Positions 1-5,415 of a stretch of DNA of 5,711 bases are shown here, one piece after another. Below the pieces are notes generated by a model that saw only the letters and a program-made list of their open reading frames with translations, was not told the origin of the DNA and did not search any database. Every line of letters starts with the position of its first letter. Position 1 is the stretch's first letter. The stretch is from CAZQBY01 sp964540655 (GTDB taxonomy: Archaea; Altiarchaeota; Altiarchaeia; JAFGQM01), in assembly GCA_964540655.1 (NCBI GenBank), contig CAZINR010000063.1:1-5711 (forward strand), read 5' to 3'. The position numbers and the translations under genes are program-made.

Positions 1-357
1 CTCTAGGACCTCTTCAAACTTCTCGGCGTTTATGCTTATCCTGTATTCCCCGCCGGGTATCCCGCAATCGACCCTGACCATCATCGCCAGGTCCTCTTCC
101 TCGCCGGAAGGCACCAGTACCTTCTCCGGCTCGAGGACAGCCGATATCATGTCAGTATCCATGGACTCTACTTCGAAGTCGTAGGACCTCTGGAACGGAT
201 GGTCGTTGTCTATGTGGACGTTGTAGAATACCGTCCCGCAGCAGAGCTCTCTTACGCCCGGGGTCACCTCCACCTCCGCGCCCCTTGCAGCTACTAGGCT
301 CAGTGAAAGAGCTATTGCCACAATTCCGAAAAAAACGCAGAGTTTATCGACATCCAA
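1..357 (-). CDS. Secreted Ig-like beta-sandwich protein, 3' end outside the window
   Basis: This reading frame runs open off the left edge (119 codons visible) and I do not recognise a named family. I see an N-terminal hydrophobic signal (VFFGIVAIALSLSLVAA, about residues 8-24), then a domain with LCCG at 39-42 and the pattern 'LEPEKVLVPSGEEEDL...CGIPGGEYRISI' (split here) that is typical of NEW3/CARDB-like Ig folds in archaeal surface proteins. The start chosen is TTG at 357-355, because GGGGGTG (370-364) sits six bases upstream as a ribosome site. An in-frame GTG at 366-364 would give an MLRLDV start and is the alternative. It overlaps the end of the upstream 625-residue gene by 14 bases, so the two are probably translationally coupled and exported together. 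The family call is inference; the export signal is directly seen. Confidence 0.75.
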   Translation of the reverse strand, partial: MDVDKLCVFFGIVAIALSLSLVAARGAEVEVTPGVRELCCGTVFYNVHIDNDHPFQRSYDFEVESMDTDMISAVLEPEKVLVPSGEEEDLAMMVRVDCGIPGGEYRISINAEKFEEVLE

Positions 358-2221
358 TCTCAACACCCCCGTCGGCGGTCAGTGTAGGTTCTCTGACACG
401 CTCGGATATCACGTGAAGCCTGGAATGCTTCACACTTGTTCCGTTGGTTCTACTTATTAAAAATATAAAAAGCAAGGCTATCACCGCAAGTATCGCCAGA
501 ACAAAGGCCCAGTCGGGTATAATGAGCTCCCCTGCCAGGAATGCTCCTGTCGGACCGGATTCGGTTAGGTTACCGCCACCCGTCTCATTGCCTACCTCGA
601 TTCCGTTCTCAAGGGGCGGCAGCTTGACGTCGACGTGAAGAACAATCGCGTCTTGGACATCATTGTTGCTGGCTGCCACGTTTATGTCGTAGAGTCCCGG
701 GCTCATGTCCTCCGGCACTTCTACGACCAGTCCCCATGATTCAGAAGCCCCGTCCAGGACCGTCACTGTCGCCGGCTGCCCTACCCATGGAGCCAACGGC
801 CCCGATGCCGTTAAGGACAGCGTTTCCGGGACATTCCCCCGGTTCTCCACCAGAAGAGTGAACGAGCCTTCCATCCCCTGCTCTATCTCCTGACACTCGT
901 CCGTGATTCTGAGGCCTATCTGGTGCCTTGCGGGCTCTCCGCAGTCCTGCGGGCAGTTCTGCTGGTTCTCCGTCTGGGTGTTGCACACCCCGTCCCCGCA
1001 GGTGTAGCATGCACCGCAGTCTTGAGAGCAGCTTGCGCATGTCTCGTCTCCGTTACAGACGCCGTCACCGCAATAGTCTCTCGGCTGCTGCTGGCATGGG
1101 GGTTGAGGACATACGATCGGAGGCGCGATTTTTACAGCACAGTCCTGCGGGCAGTTGTAGGGACTCTCCCTGTCCAGGCATCTGCCGTCACCGCAGAAAG
1201 TCCGCAAATCGCAATGATTGTTATTGCACACGTATCCTATCGGGCAGTCTCCGCTATCGCAGCACTGGACGCTCTTGTAGAAGTCCCAGTTGCCGTCGCG
1301 GCAGACCAGCTGCTGCTTTCCATCGCATGTCTTGTCACCCTCTTCCCCTGCAGGATTGGTGCATTTCGCTGCGCCGCAGTCAAGTGAGCATGAATAGGGT
1401 GACTCGTCATTGTCGCATTTCCCGTCCCCGCAGTATGGCGGCAGGCCGCAGTCCTTGGCGCAGTTGTACCTGCTCTCATCAAGATCGCATTTCCCGTCCC
1501 CGCAGTATGGTGCAAGCCCGCAGTCTTCGGGGCACGACTGCCTTGTCTCCGCTCCGTTGCAAGTCCCGTCGCCGCAGTAGGCCGGATGCCCGCAGTCGTT
1601 CGGGCAGCTGTATTTTGTCTCCGCTCCGTTGCATCTCCCGTCGCCGCAATACGTTTCAGGCTCCGGCTCCTCGCAGTCGTAGCGGCAGCTCTGCGGAGTC
1701 TCCCCGTTGCTGCAGACCCCGTCCCCGCAATAGGGAAGGGGTCCGCAATCAGCGGGGCAGCTGTGTTGCGTCTCGCTGCCGGAACACCATCCGTCCCCGC
1801 AGCGAGTGGTGGGACTTTGGGTGGAACCCTGGGAAATCTCTTTTGCTGGTTGCTGTTGCTTTTCTTGCTCGACCACAACCACGTTGGTGCAAGACTGAGA
1901 TTCGCATCTTCCGCCGTAGACTGTGTCAGGATACGGTTGGACATAGACAGTCGGCGAGTAATAATCATAGGGATAATAATCATAATAGCCATAGTATCCT
2001 GCCGTCGGGGTGGCCCATCTGTACCCGTTCCAGTAGTTCTCCCAGCCGTAGCACGAGGCATGGATGCCCACGTCCCAGACGCTGTCGCCCCAACCTCCGC
2101 CGGACATCTCCGCCATGGCGCCGCAGCTAGATCCATAGCATTCAGCCATCACCGGCGCCGCGGCTAGCGATAAAAAAAGCAGCGCGCAGGCGATGCCCAC
2201 CAACACAGTCTTAGGTCTCAT
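344..2221 (-). CDS. Membrane-anchored surface protein with nine CGDGxC Cys-rich repeats and a NEW3-like domain
   Basis: The 625-residue product has a signal peptide (1 to about 26, ending PVMA), a Tyr-rich stretch (75-102, repeated YY/DYY), a Gln-rich linker (119-140), and nine repeats of the form CGDGxC-x3-E-x4-C-x2-DC between 141 and 427. A separate Cys module (283-342, with QCCDSGDCPIGYVC) lies between repeats 6 and 7. An Ig-like region (445-533: VENRGNVPETLSL, then PEDMSPGLYDINV) resembles the NEW3 domain of archaeal exported proteins. Two N-glycosylation sequons (N545, N551) precede one membrane helix (about 568-590) and a basic 35-residue tail, so most of the protein should face outward. 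The four Cys per repeat suggest two disulfides, and the Asp/Glu pattern could bind calcium; both are inference. It is the first gene of a two-gene unit with the partial gene below it. No strong ribosome site precedes the ATG. The function is unknown; a structural or adhesive role fits best. Confidence 0.88.
   Translation of the reverse strand: MRPKTVLVGIACALLFLSLAAAPVMAECYGSSCGAMAEMSGGGWGDSVWDVGIHASCYGWENYWNGYRWATPTAGYYGYYDYYPYDYYSPTVYVQPYPDTVYGGRCESQSCTNVVVVEQEKQQQPAKEISQGSTQSPTTRCGDGWCSGSETQHSCPADCGPLPYCGDGVCSNGETPQSCRYDCEEPEPETYCGDGRCNGAETKYSCPNDCGHPAYCGDGTCNGAETRQSCPEDCGLAPYCGDGKCDLDESRYNCAKDCGLPPYCGDGKCDNDESPYSCSLDCGAAKCTNPAGEEGDKTCDGKQQLVCRDGNWDFYKSVQCCDSGDCPIGYVCNNNHCDLRTFCGDGRCLDRESPYNCPQDCAVKIAPPIVCPQPPCQQQPRDYCGDGVCNGDETCASCSQDCGACYTCGDGVCNTQTENQQNCPQDCGEPARHQIGLRITDECQEIEQGMEGSFTLLVENRGNVPETLSLTASGPLAPWVGQPATVTVLDGASESWGLVVEVPEDMSPGLYDINVAASNNDVQDAIVLHVDVKLPPLENGIEVGNETGGGNLTESGPTGAFLAGELIIPDWAFVLAILAVIALLFIFLISRTNGTSVKHSRLHVISERVREPTLTADGGVEIGCR
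941..1801 (-). repeat. Coding repeat array: nine CGDGxC units
   Basis: The array encodes residues 141-427 of the 625-residue protein. Units start at residues 141, 165, 192, 216, 240, 264, 343, 384 and 408. Spacing is exactly 24 residues (72 bases) for four of the first five steps, which suggests tandem duplication. The gap between units 6 and 7 holds the 283-342 module. Unit 8 has one extra Cys (CGDGVCNGDETCASC), and unit 9 is one residue longer. Confidence 0.9.
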
Positions 2222-2240
2222 TTCTGAACCCGTTTATTAT

Positions 2241-2264
2241 TGTTACCACTATTTAGTGGTTACA
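2241..2264. promoter_or_regulatory. 24-base palindrome, candidate operator
   Basis: Arms ACCACTA (2245-2251) and TAGTGGT (2254-2260) are perfect inverted repeats around TT. After one mismatch (T2244/T2261) the symmetry continues with TGT (2241-2243) and ACA (2262-2264). It sits just downstream of the TATA box of the 625-residue gene, close to the expected transcription start (about 2243), a position suited to repression. The binding protein is unknown; the divergent TrmB-like regulator is one candidate. Confidence 0.55.
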
Positions 2265-2265
2265 C

Positions 2266-2273
2266 TATAAAAA
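2266..2273 (-). promoter_or_regulatory. TATA box for the 625-residue surface protein gene
   Basis: On the minus strand this reads TTTTTATA, a good archaeal TATA box. Start of transcription would be expected about 25 bases downstream, leaving a leader of roughly 20 bases before the ATG at 2221. Confidence 0.6.
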
Positions 2274-2334
2274 GCTTTTCGGTAGTTGGATACAATTAAC
2301 TATGGGGGCATGTTTTCAAAGAAATAAGTGCGGA

Positions 2335-2652
2335 TCAGCAGTAACAATATCCGCTGACCCAGTGGCAGCTCGAGTGGCAGTAGACGCTACCGTAGGAATA
2401 GCCATAATACGGATAGTTGTAGTAGCCGTAGTATGAGGGATAATTGTAGTACCCATAGTTCCCGTAGTGGTAGCCCGGGTAGTAATAACCGCTGTAGTAA
2501 TAGCTCGGGTAGTTGTAATAACCCACGGAAACCTGCGCCCCATATGAGGGGTAGTAGTATCCGCTCCCGTAGCCATAGGTCACTATGGTCCCCTGGACCG
2601 AGGCTGCCATCGCCACCACCATTATCCCGACCGTGATATAGGCGAGTTTCAT
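2335..2652 (-). CDS. Small secreted tyrosine/glycine-rich protein
   Basis: The 105-residue product has a signal peptide (1 to about 20, MKLAYITVGIMVVAMAASVQ) followed by a low-complexity mature chain in which I count 33 Tyr out of 85 residues. GYYNYPSYY occurs at 44-52 and 67-75 and GYYNYPYYG at 76-84, so it is built of short repeats. The C-terminus changes to a Cys-rich tail with four Cys (YCHSSCHWVSGYCYC, 91-105), suited to disulfide crosslinks or anchoring. The start is well supported by AGGAGGGTGA (2666-2657) four bases upstream. The downstream 625-residue surface protein also has a Tyr-rich stretch, which points to a shared structure. I recognise no family; an extracellular matrix, coat or fibre component, perhaps with tyrosine crosslinking, is inference. 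Low complexity could mislead homology searches, but signal peptide, ribosome site and promoter argue that it is real. Confidence 0.83.
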   Translation of the reverse strand: MKLAYITVGIMVVAMAASVQGTIVTYGYGSGYYYPSYGAQVSVGYYNYPSYYYSGYYYPGYHYGNYGYYNYPSYYGYYNYPYYGYSYGSVYCHSSCHWVSGYCYC

Positions 2653-2656
2653 GTTG

Positions 2657-2695
2657 TCACCCTCCTGTTTAGCTATCAGGTTAAAAGTATAAAAA
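2657..2695 (-). promoter_or_regulatory. Promoter and ribosome site of the Tyr-rich gene
   Basis: The TATA box TTTTTATA lies at 2695-2688 (minus strand) and the strong ribosome site AGGAGGGTGA at 2666-2657. The expected transcription start is near 2665, so the ribosome site would be at the very 5' end of the message. Confidence 0.6.
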
Positions 2696-2745
2696 CAAAT
2701 GATTCATACGCTCATCTGATTAGTTGTCCCTCACATGTAGCACTA

Positions 2746-2753
2746 TTTTTATG
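2746..2753 (+). promoter_or_regulatory. TATA-like box of the TrmB-family gene
   Basis: TTTTTATG lies about 30 bases before the ATG at 2781, which predicts a leaderless or nearly leaderless message; no ribosome site is seen before that ATG. The bases just before it, CACTATTT (2741-2748), match one half of the palindrome at 2241-2264. Confidence 0.5.
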
Positions 2754-2780
2754 CTTATCTGCGTAAAACTACTTCAGAGC

Positions 2781-3602
2781 ATGGAGAAGATTGTATCGAT
2801 ACTCAGAAAGCTCGGTCTCAACAGATACGAGTCGAAGGCCTACCTCGCATTGGTCTCTTCCGGAGTGACCACCGCGGGCAAGCTGGCCGAGAAGTCGGGG
2901 ATACCCAGGGCCAAGGTCTACGAGGTCCTGAAGAGCCTGGAAAGGCAGGGCTTCGCAGTCTCGACTTCAACACGCCCCGCCAAGTTCAGGTCCGTGCCGC
3001 TCGACGATGTCGTGAGGAAGCTCACCAAGAAGGCGAAAGACGATTATGAAGGCCGCATCGAGCAGATAAACGACATCCACAAGAAGCTCCAGGAGAACCT
3101 CAAGGAGGTCAAGGAGCAGGTCAATGGCGAGAGCGAGATGGTCTGGATAATACGGGGAAGGGACAACCTCCACAACACCATAGACAGCCTTGTGGACGAA
3201 TCAAAGAGCAAGATTCTTGCCGCGACCACCGAGAAGGGCATAGTGAGGAAGCTTTTCAGGCACAAGAAGAAGCTCTCCGAGGCCGCCAAGAGAGGCGTCG
3301 ATGTCCGGCTATTGGCGCCCATAACCCATTCAAACGCCGAGGTGGTCAGGGATGCTGTCGAGGAGTTCATACTCCAGCACGGGAATTCGGTCTCGGCGAG
3401 GTTCGTCCTGAGCGACGACCGGAAGGGTCTGGTGATACTGCACTCCGACGAGAACGGGGTGACCCAGCATACCGAGACGGGCCTCCTCATAAACAGCCCG
3501 TATTTCATCAAGGCCCTCGGCCATCTGTTCGAGCACAAGTGGGAGAAGACCACGCCTCTGAATGATCGGCTCTGCGAGCTGGAGAAGGGCCCCTGCGCAT
3601 AA
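2781..3602 (+). CDS. TrmB-family transcriptional regulator
   Basis: The 273-residue product begins with a TrmB-type winged helix-turn-helix (about 1-75: LGLNRYESKAYLALVSSG, then AGKLAEKSGIPRAKVYEVL as recognition region). A charged, probably coiled-coil linker (about 78-116) follows, then a C-terminal domain (118-258, WIIRGRDNLHNTIDSLV, then RGVDVRLLAP) like the phospholipase-D-like effector part of TrmB regulators. The length is typical of the shorter TrmB-like proteins. I chose ATG 2781 rather than the upstream TTG 2724, because the extension would run through the TATA box and the helix-turn-helix already starts at the ATG. It is divergent from the Tyr-rich gene across 128 bases, so it may control that block. 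TrmB relatives often sense sugars, but the ligand here cannot be read from sequence. Confidence 0.9.
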   Translation: MEKIVSILRKLGLNRYESKAYLALVSSGVTTAGKLAEKSGIPRAKVYEVLKSLERQGFAVSTSTRPAKFRSVPLDDVVRKLTKKAKDDYEGRIEQINDIHKKLQENLKEVKEQVNGESEMVWIIRGRDNLHNTIDSLVDESKSKILAATTEKGIVRKLFRHKKKLSEAAKRGVDVRLLAPITHSNAEVVRDAVEEFILQHGNSVSARFVLSDDRKGLVILHSDENGVTQHTETGLLINSPYFIKALGHLFEHKWEKTTPLNDRLCELEKGPCA

Positions 3603-3622
3603 GCTAGATTAGCCCGACTCTG

Positions 3623-3655
3623 AAAAAAGAATAATTAAGTAAGATAGTCTTACTT
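3623..3655 (-). terminator. Terminator of the Hsp20 gene
   Basis: A perfect inverted repeat, AAGTAAGA (3637-3644) and TCTTACTT (3648-3655) around three bases, is followed on the minus strand by a T-rich tract (TTCTTTTTT, 3631-3623). The hairpin overlaps the Hsp20 stop codon and lies between convergent genes. On the plus strand there is no T-run, so it should act mainly on the Hsp20 message. Confidence 0.55.
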
Positions 3656-4045
3656 GACCTCGACCTTGACGCCCTTCTTGGAAGGCGTGGCCTTCTTGGC
3701 CTTGAGCTCCAAGACCCCGTTCGTGTAAGAAGCTCTTACGCTGTCCGGGTCTATTGCCGCGGGCAGGGCGTAGCTCGAGTTGAACTGGAAGTATCTCTCA
3801 CCCGCCTTGTAATAACCTTTCTTTTTGATCTCACTATTCTTCTTGGATTCCACAGATACGCTTATGGTGTCATCGGTCGCGTCTATGCTTATGTCCTTCT
3901 TGTCGACGCCGGGGAGTTCGACGGTGAGGATTACCTCCTTGTCGGTAACCGATATGTCCGAATATGTCCTCGTGCCGCCCCTTTCAAAATAAGGGCGGGC
4001 CATGGACTCGTCTATCATCCTTTGTATTTCGTCGAAAATGGTCAT
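3650..4045 (-). CDS. hsp20: Small heat shock protein, Hsp20/alpha-crystallin family
   Basis: The 131-residue product is an ATP-independent holdase that would bind unfolding proteins in the cytoplasm as an oligomer (family knowledge). The alpha-crystallin domain covers about residues 26-118, with VELPGVDKKDISI (42-54), ERYFQFNSSYALP (83-95) and the conserved GVLEL (110-114). The tail KGVKVEV carries V-K-V, a form of the I/V-x-I/V motif that docks on neighbouring subunits. The N-terminal arm is short (about 25 residues). I chose the ATG at 4045-4043 because GGTGG (4055-4051) lies five bases upstream; GTG at 4054 would add three residues and overlap that site. It is a single-gene unit, convergent with the TrmB-like gene. 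Confidence 0.93.
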   Translation of the reverse strand: MTIFDEIQRMIDESMARPYFERGGTRTYSDISVTDKEVILTVELPGVDKKDISIDATDDTISVSVESKKNSEIKKKGYYKAGERYFQFNSSYALPAAIDPDSVRASYTNGVLELKAKKATPSKKGVKVEVK

Positions 4046-4074
4046 TTCAACCACCGATAATATAGAGCAAGGGA

Positions 4075-4083
4075 TAATAAAAA
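4075..4083 (-). promoter_or_regulatory. TATA box of the Hsp20 gene
   Basis: The minus strand reads TTTTTATTA, preceded by the A-rich GTAAAA as possible BRE. It lies about 34 bases before the ATG, giving a leader of roughly 10 bases that just contains the GGTGG ribosome site. Confidence 0.55.
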
Positions 4084-4123
4084 TTTTACGCTAGGGCGCA
4101 GTTACACTACAAAAGATATCTAC

Positions 4124-4146
4124 ACTGGCCAATGAGGCGAGCCAGT
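4124..4146 (-). terminator. Possible terminator after the PemK-like toxin gene
   Basis: Perfect 6-bp arms ACTGGC (4124-4129) and GCCAGT (4141-4146) flank an 11-base loop, a few bases after the toxin stop codon. The following minus-strand sequence has only a short T-run (TCTTTTG), so termination is plausible but weakly supported. Confidence 0.35.
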
Positions 4147-4151
4147 CCAAT

Positions 4152-4481
4152 TTACTCTCTTAACGAGCCCAGCCTTTTTGCCAGCTCGCCGAAAACCTCT
4201 CCCTTCTTCTCCTCGGGCAAATGGAACAGGACCTTTGATATCATCGCGGAAGAGATTGTGAAGATGTAGTTGAGTTTTATCACGCTGTCCTTTATCGCGC
4301 CATCCCCTCTGCTCAGCGGGACCCCGCCCATCCTGAGGTTGCTCGTTATCCCTGCGACGACCACGTTGCCCTTCTCCTCGAACAGGACCAAGGCAGGCCT
4401 GACTTTGACTTCGAAGGTGTCTACGAACTGTATTCTCGCCAGGACCACATCACCGGCCCTAAGCGGTCTCCCAGGCTTCAT
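4152..4481 (-). CDS. PemK/MazF-like toxin (probable endoribonuclease)
   Basis: The 109-residue length and N-terminal pattern fit the PemK/MazF family, whose members cut RNA in growth-arrest toxin-antitoxin systems. GDVVLARIQFVD (10-21) is the first strand region, VKVRPALVLFE (25-35) holds the conserved Arg (R28), and VVVAGITSNLR (40-50) holds the conserved Thr-Ser (T46, S47). These match the catalytic Arg and Thr positions of MazF in order. The frame is intact, so the toxin is probably functional. It overlaps the upstream antitoxin gene by 23 bases, which implies coupled translation and antitoxin made first. AGG lies directly against the ATG, so there is no well-spaced ribosome site and initiation probably depends on coupling. 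Its RNA target cannot be inferred. Confidence 0.85.
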   Translation of the reverse strand: MKPGRPLRAGDVVLARIQFVDTFEVKVRPALVLFEEKGNVVVAGITSNLRMGGVPLSRGDGAIKDSVIKLNYIFTISSAMISKVLFHLPEEKKGEVFGELAKRLGSLRE

Positions 4482-4680
4482 CCTCTTTGTTGTCCCACAG
4501 CTCCTGCATCTTCTGCTGCTGTATCTTGTGCAGGAATTCGTCGTACTGGTTCCGCTCCTTCACGGCCCTGTAGGTGTCGATCATGCGGGATATCAGCTCA
4601 TTGTAAGTCTGCCGAGGGTACTCTTTGGACTTCTTCAAGGATTTCGCTACTGATTTGTCTACCTGGATGGTCGTGTACAT
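4459..4680 (-). CDS. Antitoxin of the PemK/MazF-like pair
   Basis: The 73-residue product has a short N-terminal region like small ribbon-helix-helix or VapB-type DNA-binding antitoxins (TTIQVDKSVAKSLKKSKE, 3-20, then TYNELISRMIDTY, 25-37). A charged helix and an acidic, Trp-containing tail follow (LWDNKEDEAWE, 61-71), the usual place where antitoxins cover the toxin. The call rests mainly on size, layout and its 23-base overlap with the toxin gene. It probably binds its own promoter, where an inverted repeat lies at 4688-4724. The exact antitoxin family is not certain. Confidence 0.8.
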   Translation of the reverse strand: MYTTIQVDKSVAKSLKKSKEYPRQTYNELISRMIDTYRAVKERNQYDEFLHKIQQQKMQELWDNKEDEAWETA

Positions 4681-4687
4681 TATAAGT

Positions 4688-4724
4688 CCCTATAATTTAT
4701 TATAATTAGTATATAAATTATGGG
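4688..4724 (-). promoter_or_regulatory. Promoter/operator of the PemK-type toxin-antitoxin operon
   Basis: Arms CCCTATAATTTA (4688-4699) and TAAATTATGGG (4714-4724) are inverted repeats apart from one missing base. Within and beside the second arm lies TTTATATAC (4717-4709, minus strand), a good TATA box about 33 bases before the ATG at 4680. Binding of the antitoxin here would block the TATA box; autoregulation is inference. Confidence 0.55.
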
Positions 4725-4830
4725 AATAAAAATGAACCGGCTCTCACAACGCCACCTCACAAAACAGTAGACCGAGGACTGAAGACCTTAAGATTGAGAG
4801 TGCCCGAGCCGAAGGAGGGGTTCGGGTTTC
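4725..4830. repeat. 106-bp direct repeat, copy 1
   Basis: This block matches 5408-5513 at 104 of 106 positions (differences at 4737 C/T and 4784 G/A), at an offset of 683 bases. It begins exactly at AATAAAAATGA, which read on the minus strand is a TATA-like element facing the antitoxin gene at 4459-4680. It contains a hairpin (4803-4826) with an 8-base loop GAAGGAGG. No protein-coding use is supported. A further block at 4833-4856 resembles 5615-5637. Confidence 0.93.
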
Positions 4831-4886
4831 CTGTTTCGGGTTTCGTGCGTGTTCCGATATGGTAATGGGAGGTGCAATAAAAACCA

Positions 4887-5140
4887 CTAGCGATATGCTT
4901 TGTCGTGATGCTCATAGTCAATGAAATAAACTACTTTATCCTCAACATAGAATATGAGTACAAAAGGCCCAATATGAGCCCTTCGCCTGCCCCTTAAATC
5001 ATATTTCAGCGGCTTATAATGGAGAGGGTTTTGTACCACTTCGGAAATCTTTGCGCGTATCCTGCCATAGGTTGAGACATCCTTAGACCTGAATTTGCGG
5101 AGTTTCTTCTTAAGGGGAGGCTTATCTCAAATTCATACAT
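4887..5140 (-). pseudogene. RelE-like toxin, broken by a one-base frameshift
   Basis: The ATG at 5140-5138 overlaps the end of the DUF2683 antitoxin gene by eight bases (ATGTATGA), as in working pairs. The first seven codons read MYEFEIS, a usual RelE-family N-terminus. The frame then breaks inside GCCTCCCC (5121-5114): in the ATG frame translation stops after 44 residues at 5008-5006. One base added there restores a single 84-residue protein continuing LKKKLRKFRSKD, then RRRAHIGPFVLIFYV and the ending DYEHHDKAYR, which are the Arg-rich strand and C-terminal motif of RelE/ParE ribonuclease toxins. The restored length is normal for the family. The downstream frame has no start codon of its own near its beginning. 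Real decay, a sequencing or assembly error, or frameshifting during translation are all possible; I favour decay. A T-run after the stop (TGGTTTTTATTGC) could end the message. Confidence 0.85.
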
Positions 5141-5375
5141 TCTCAAAATATCGGTCAAACTCCTCCATGGACTTGAACCTCACGCCCTTCTGCTTCATCG
5201 CCTCGTCCAGCTTCTCTGCATACTCTGGGCGCAGCCTTGGCTCTAAGGACTCCCTCTCATATTCATCTATTATAAGCCGTATGGCGTCGTTCTTGTTCTT
5301 CAATCCGAACTTCCCCTTGACTATGTTTACGACCATGTCCTCCCTTTTGTCCAGGTTTATCAGCGTTTGAACCAT
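5133..5375 (-). CDS. DUF2683-family antitoxin, RelB-like
   Basis: The 80-residue product matches my memory of the archaeal DUF2683 family, whose members start with MVQTLINLDKREDMVVNIVK and continue with GLKNKNDAIRLIIDEYE (24-40), a ribbon-helix-helix-like region. The second half, LEPRLRPEYAEKLDEAM (44-60) then KSMEEFDRYFENV, is the toxin-covering part. The ATG at 5375 has no ribosome site, so a very short leader or leaderless message is likely. It overlaps the broken RelE-like gene by eight bases, so it was the antitoxin of that pair. It remains intact although its toxin is broken, and might now act as an orphan antitoxin or DNA-binding regulator. Confidence 0.85.
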   Translation of the reverse strand: MVQTLINLDKREDMVVNIVKGKFGLKNKNDAIRLIIDEYERESLEPRLRPEYAEKLDEAMKQKGVRFKSMEEFDRYFENV

Positions 5376-5415
5376 TTTGTAAACTATTACATATTATAAT
5401 GTTTTGTAATAAAAA
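5375..5415 (-). promoter_or_regulatory. Promoter/operator of the DUF2683 antitoxin gene
   Basis: TTTTTATTA (5415-5407, minus strand) lies about 36 bases before the ATG and is the likely TATA box; it is supplied by the edge of repeat copy 2. Downstream are ATTACA (5386-5391) and TGTAAT (5405-5410) as inverted repeat, GTAA/TTAC (5379-5390), and TTTTGTAA twice (5375-5382, 5402-5409). These are candidate antitoxin binding sites. Confidence 0.5.

Noticed and set aside
928..2130. A 400-codon open frame on the plus strand opposite the Cys-repeat gene, plus shorter open frames there
   Set aside because: Its product is an Arg/Ser/Cys-rich low-complexity chain with no domain, signal or ribosome site. 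It mirrors the repeats of the minus-strand gene, which has signal peptide, regular repeats, a domain and a membrane helix.
2724..2780. Upstream TTG start adding 19 residues to the TrmB-like protein
   Set aside because: It would run through the likely TATA box, and the family fold begins right at the ATG at 2781.
4101..4109. GTTACACTA also present at 2259-2267, possible shared regulatory site
   Set aside because: Nine bases shared once, at different positions relative to the promoters and part of a TATA box in one case; chance is a fair explanation.
4725..4790. C/D box small RNA in the repeat (ATGA and CTGA motifs)
   Set aside because: Only one CTGA and no proper RTGATGA box or second box pair at the needed spacing.
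4814..4834. T-arm-like sequence around GGGGTTCGGGTTTCC, suggesting a tRNA
   Set aside because: Stem needs two G-U pairs, no D-arm, anticodon arm or acceptor stem is found at proper spacing, and copy 2 does not keep the pairing.
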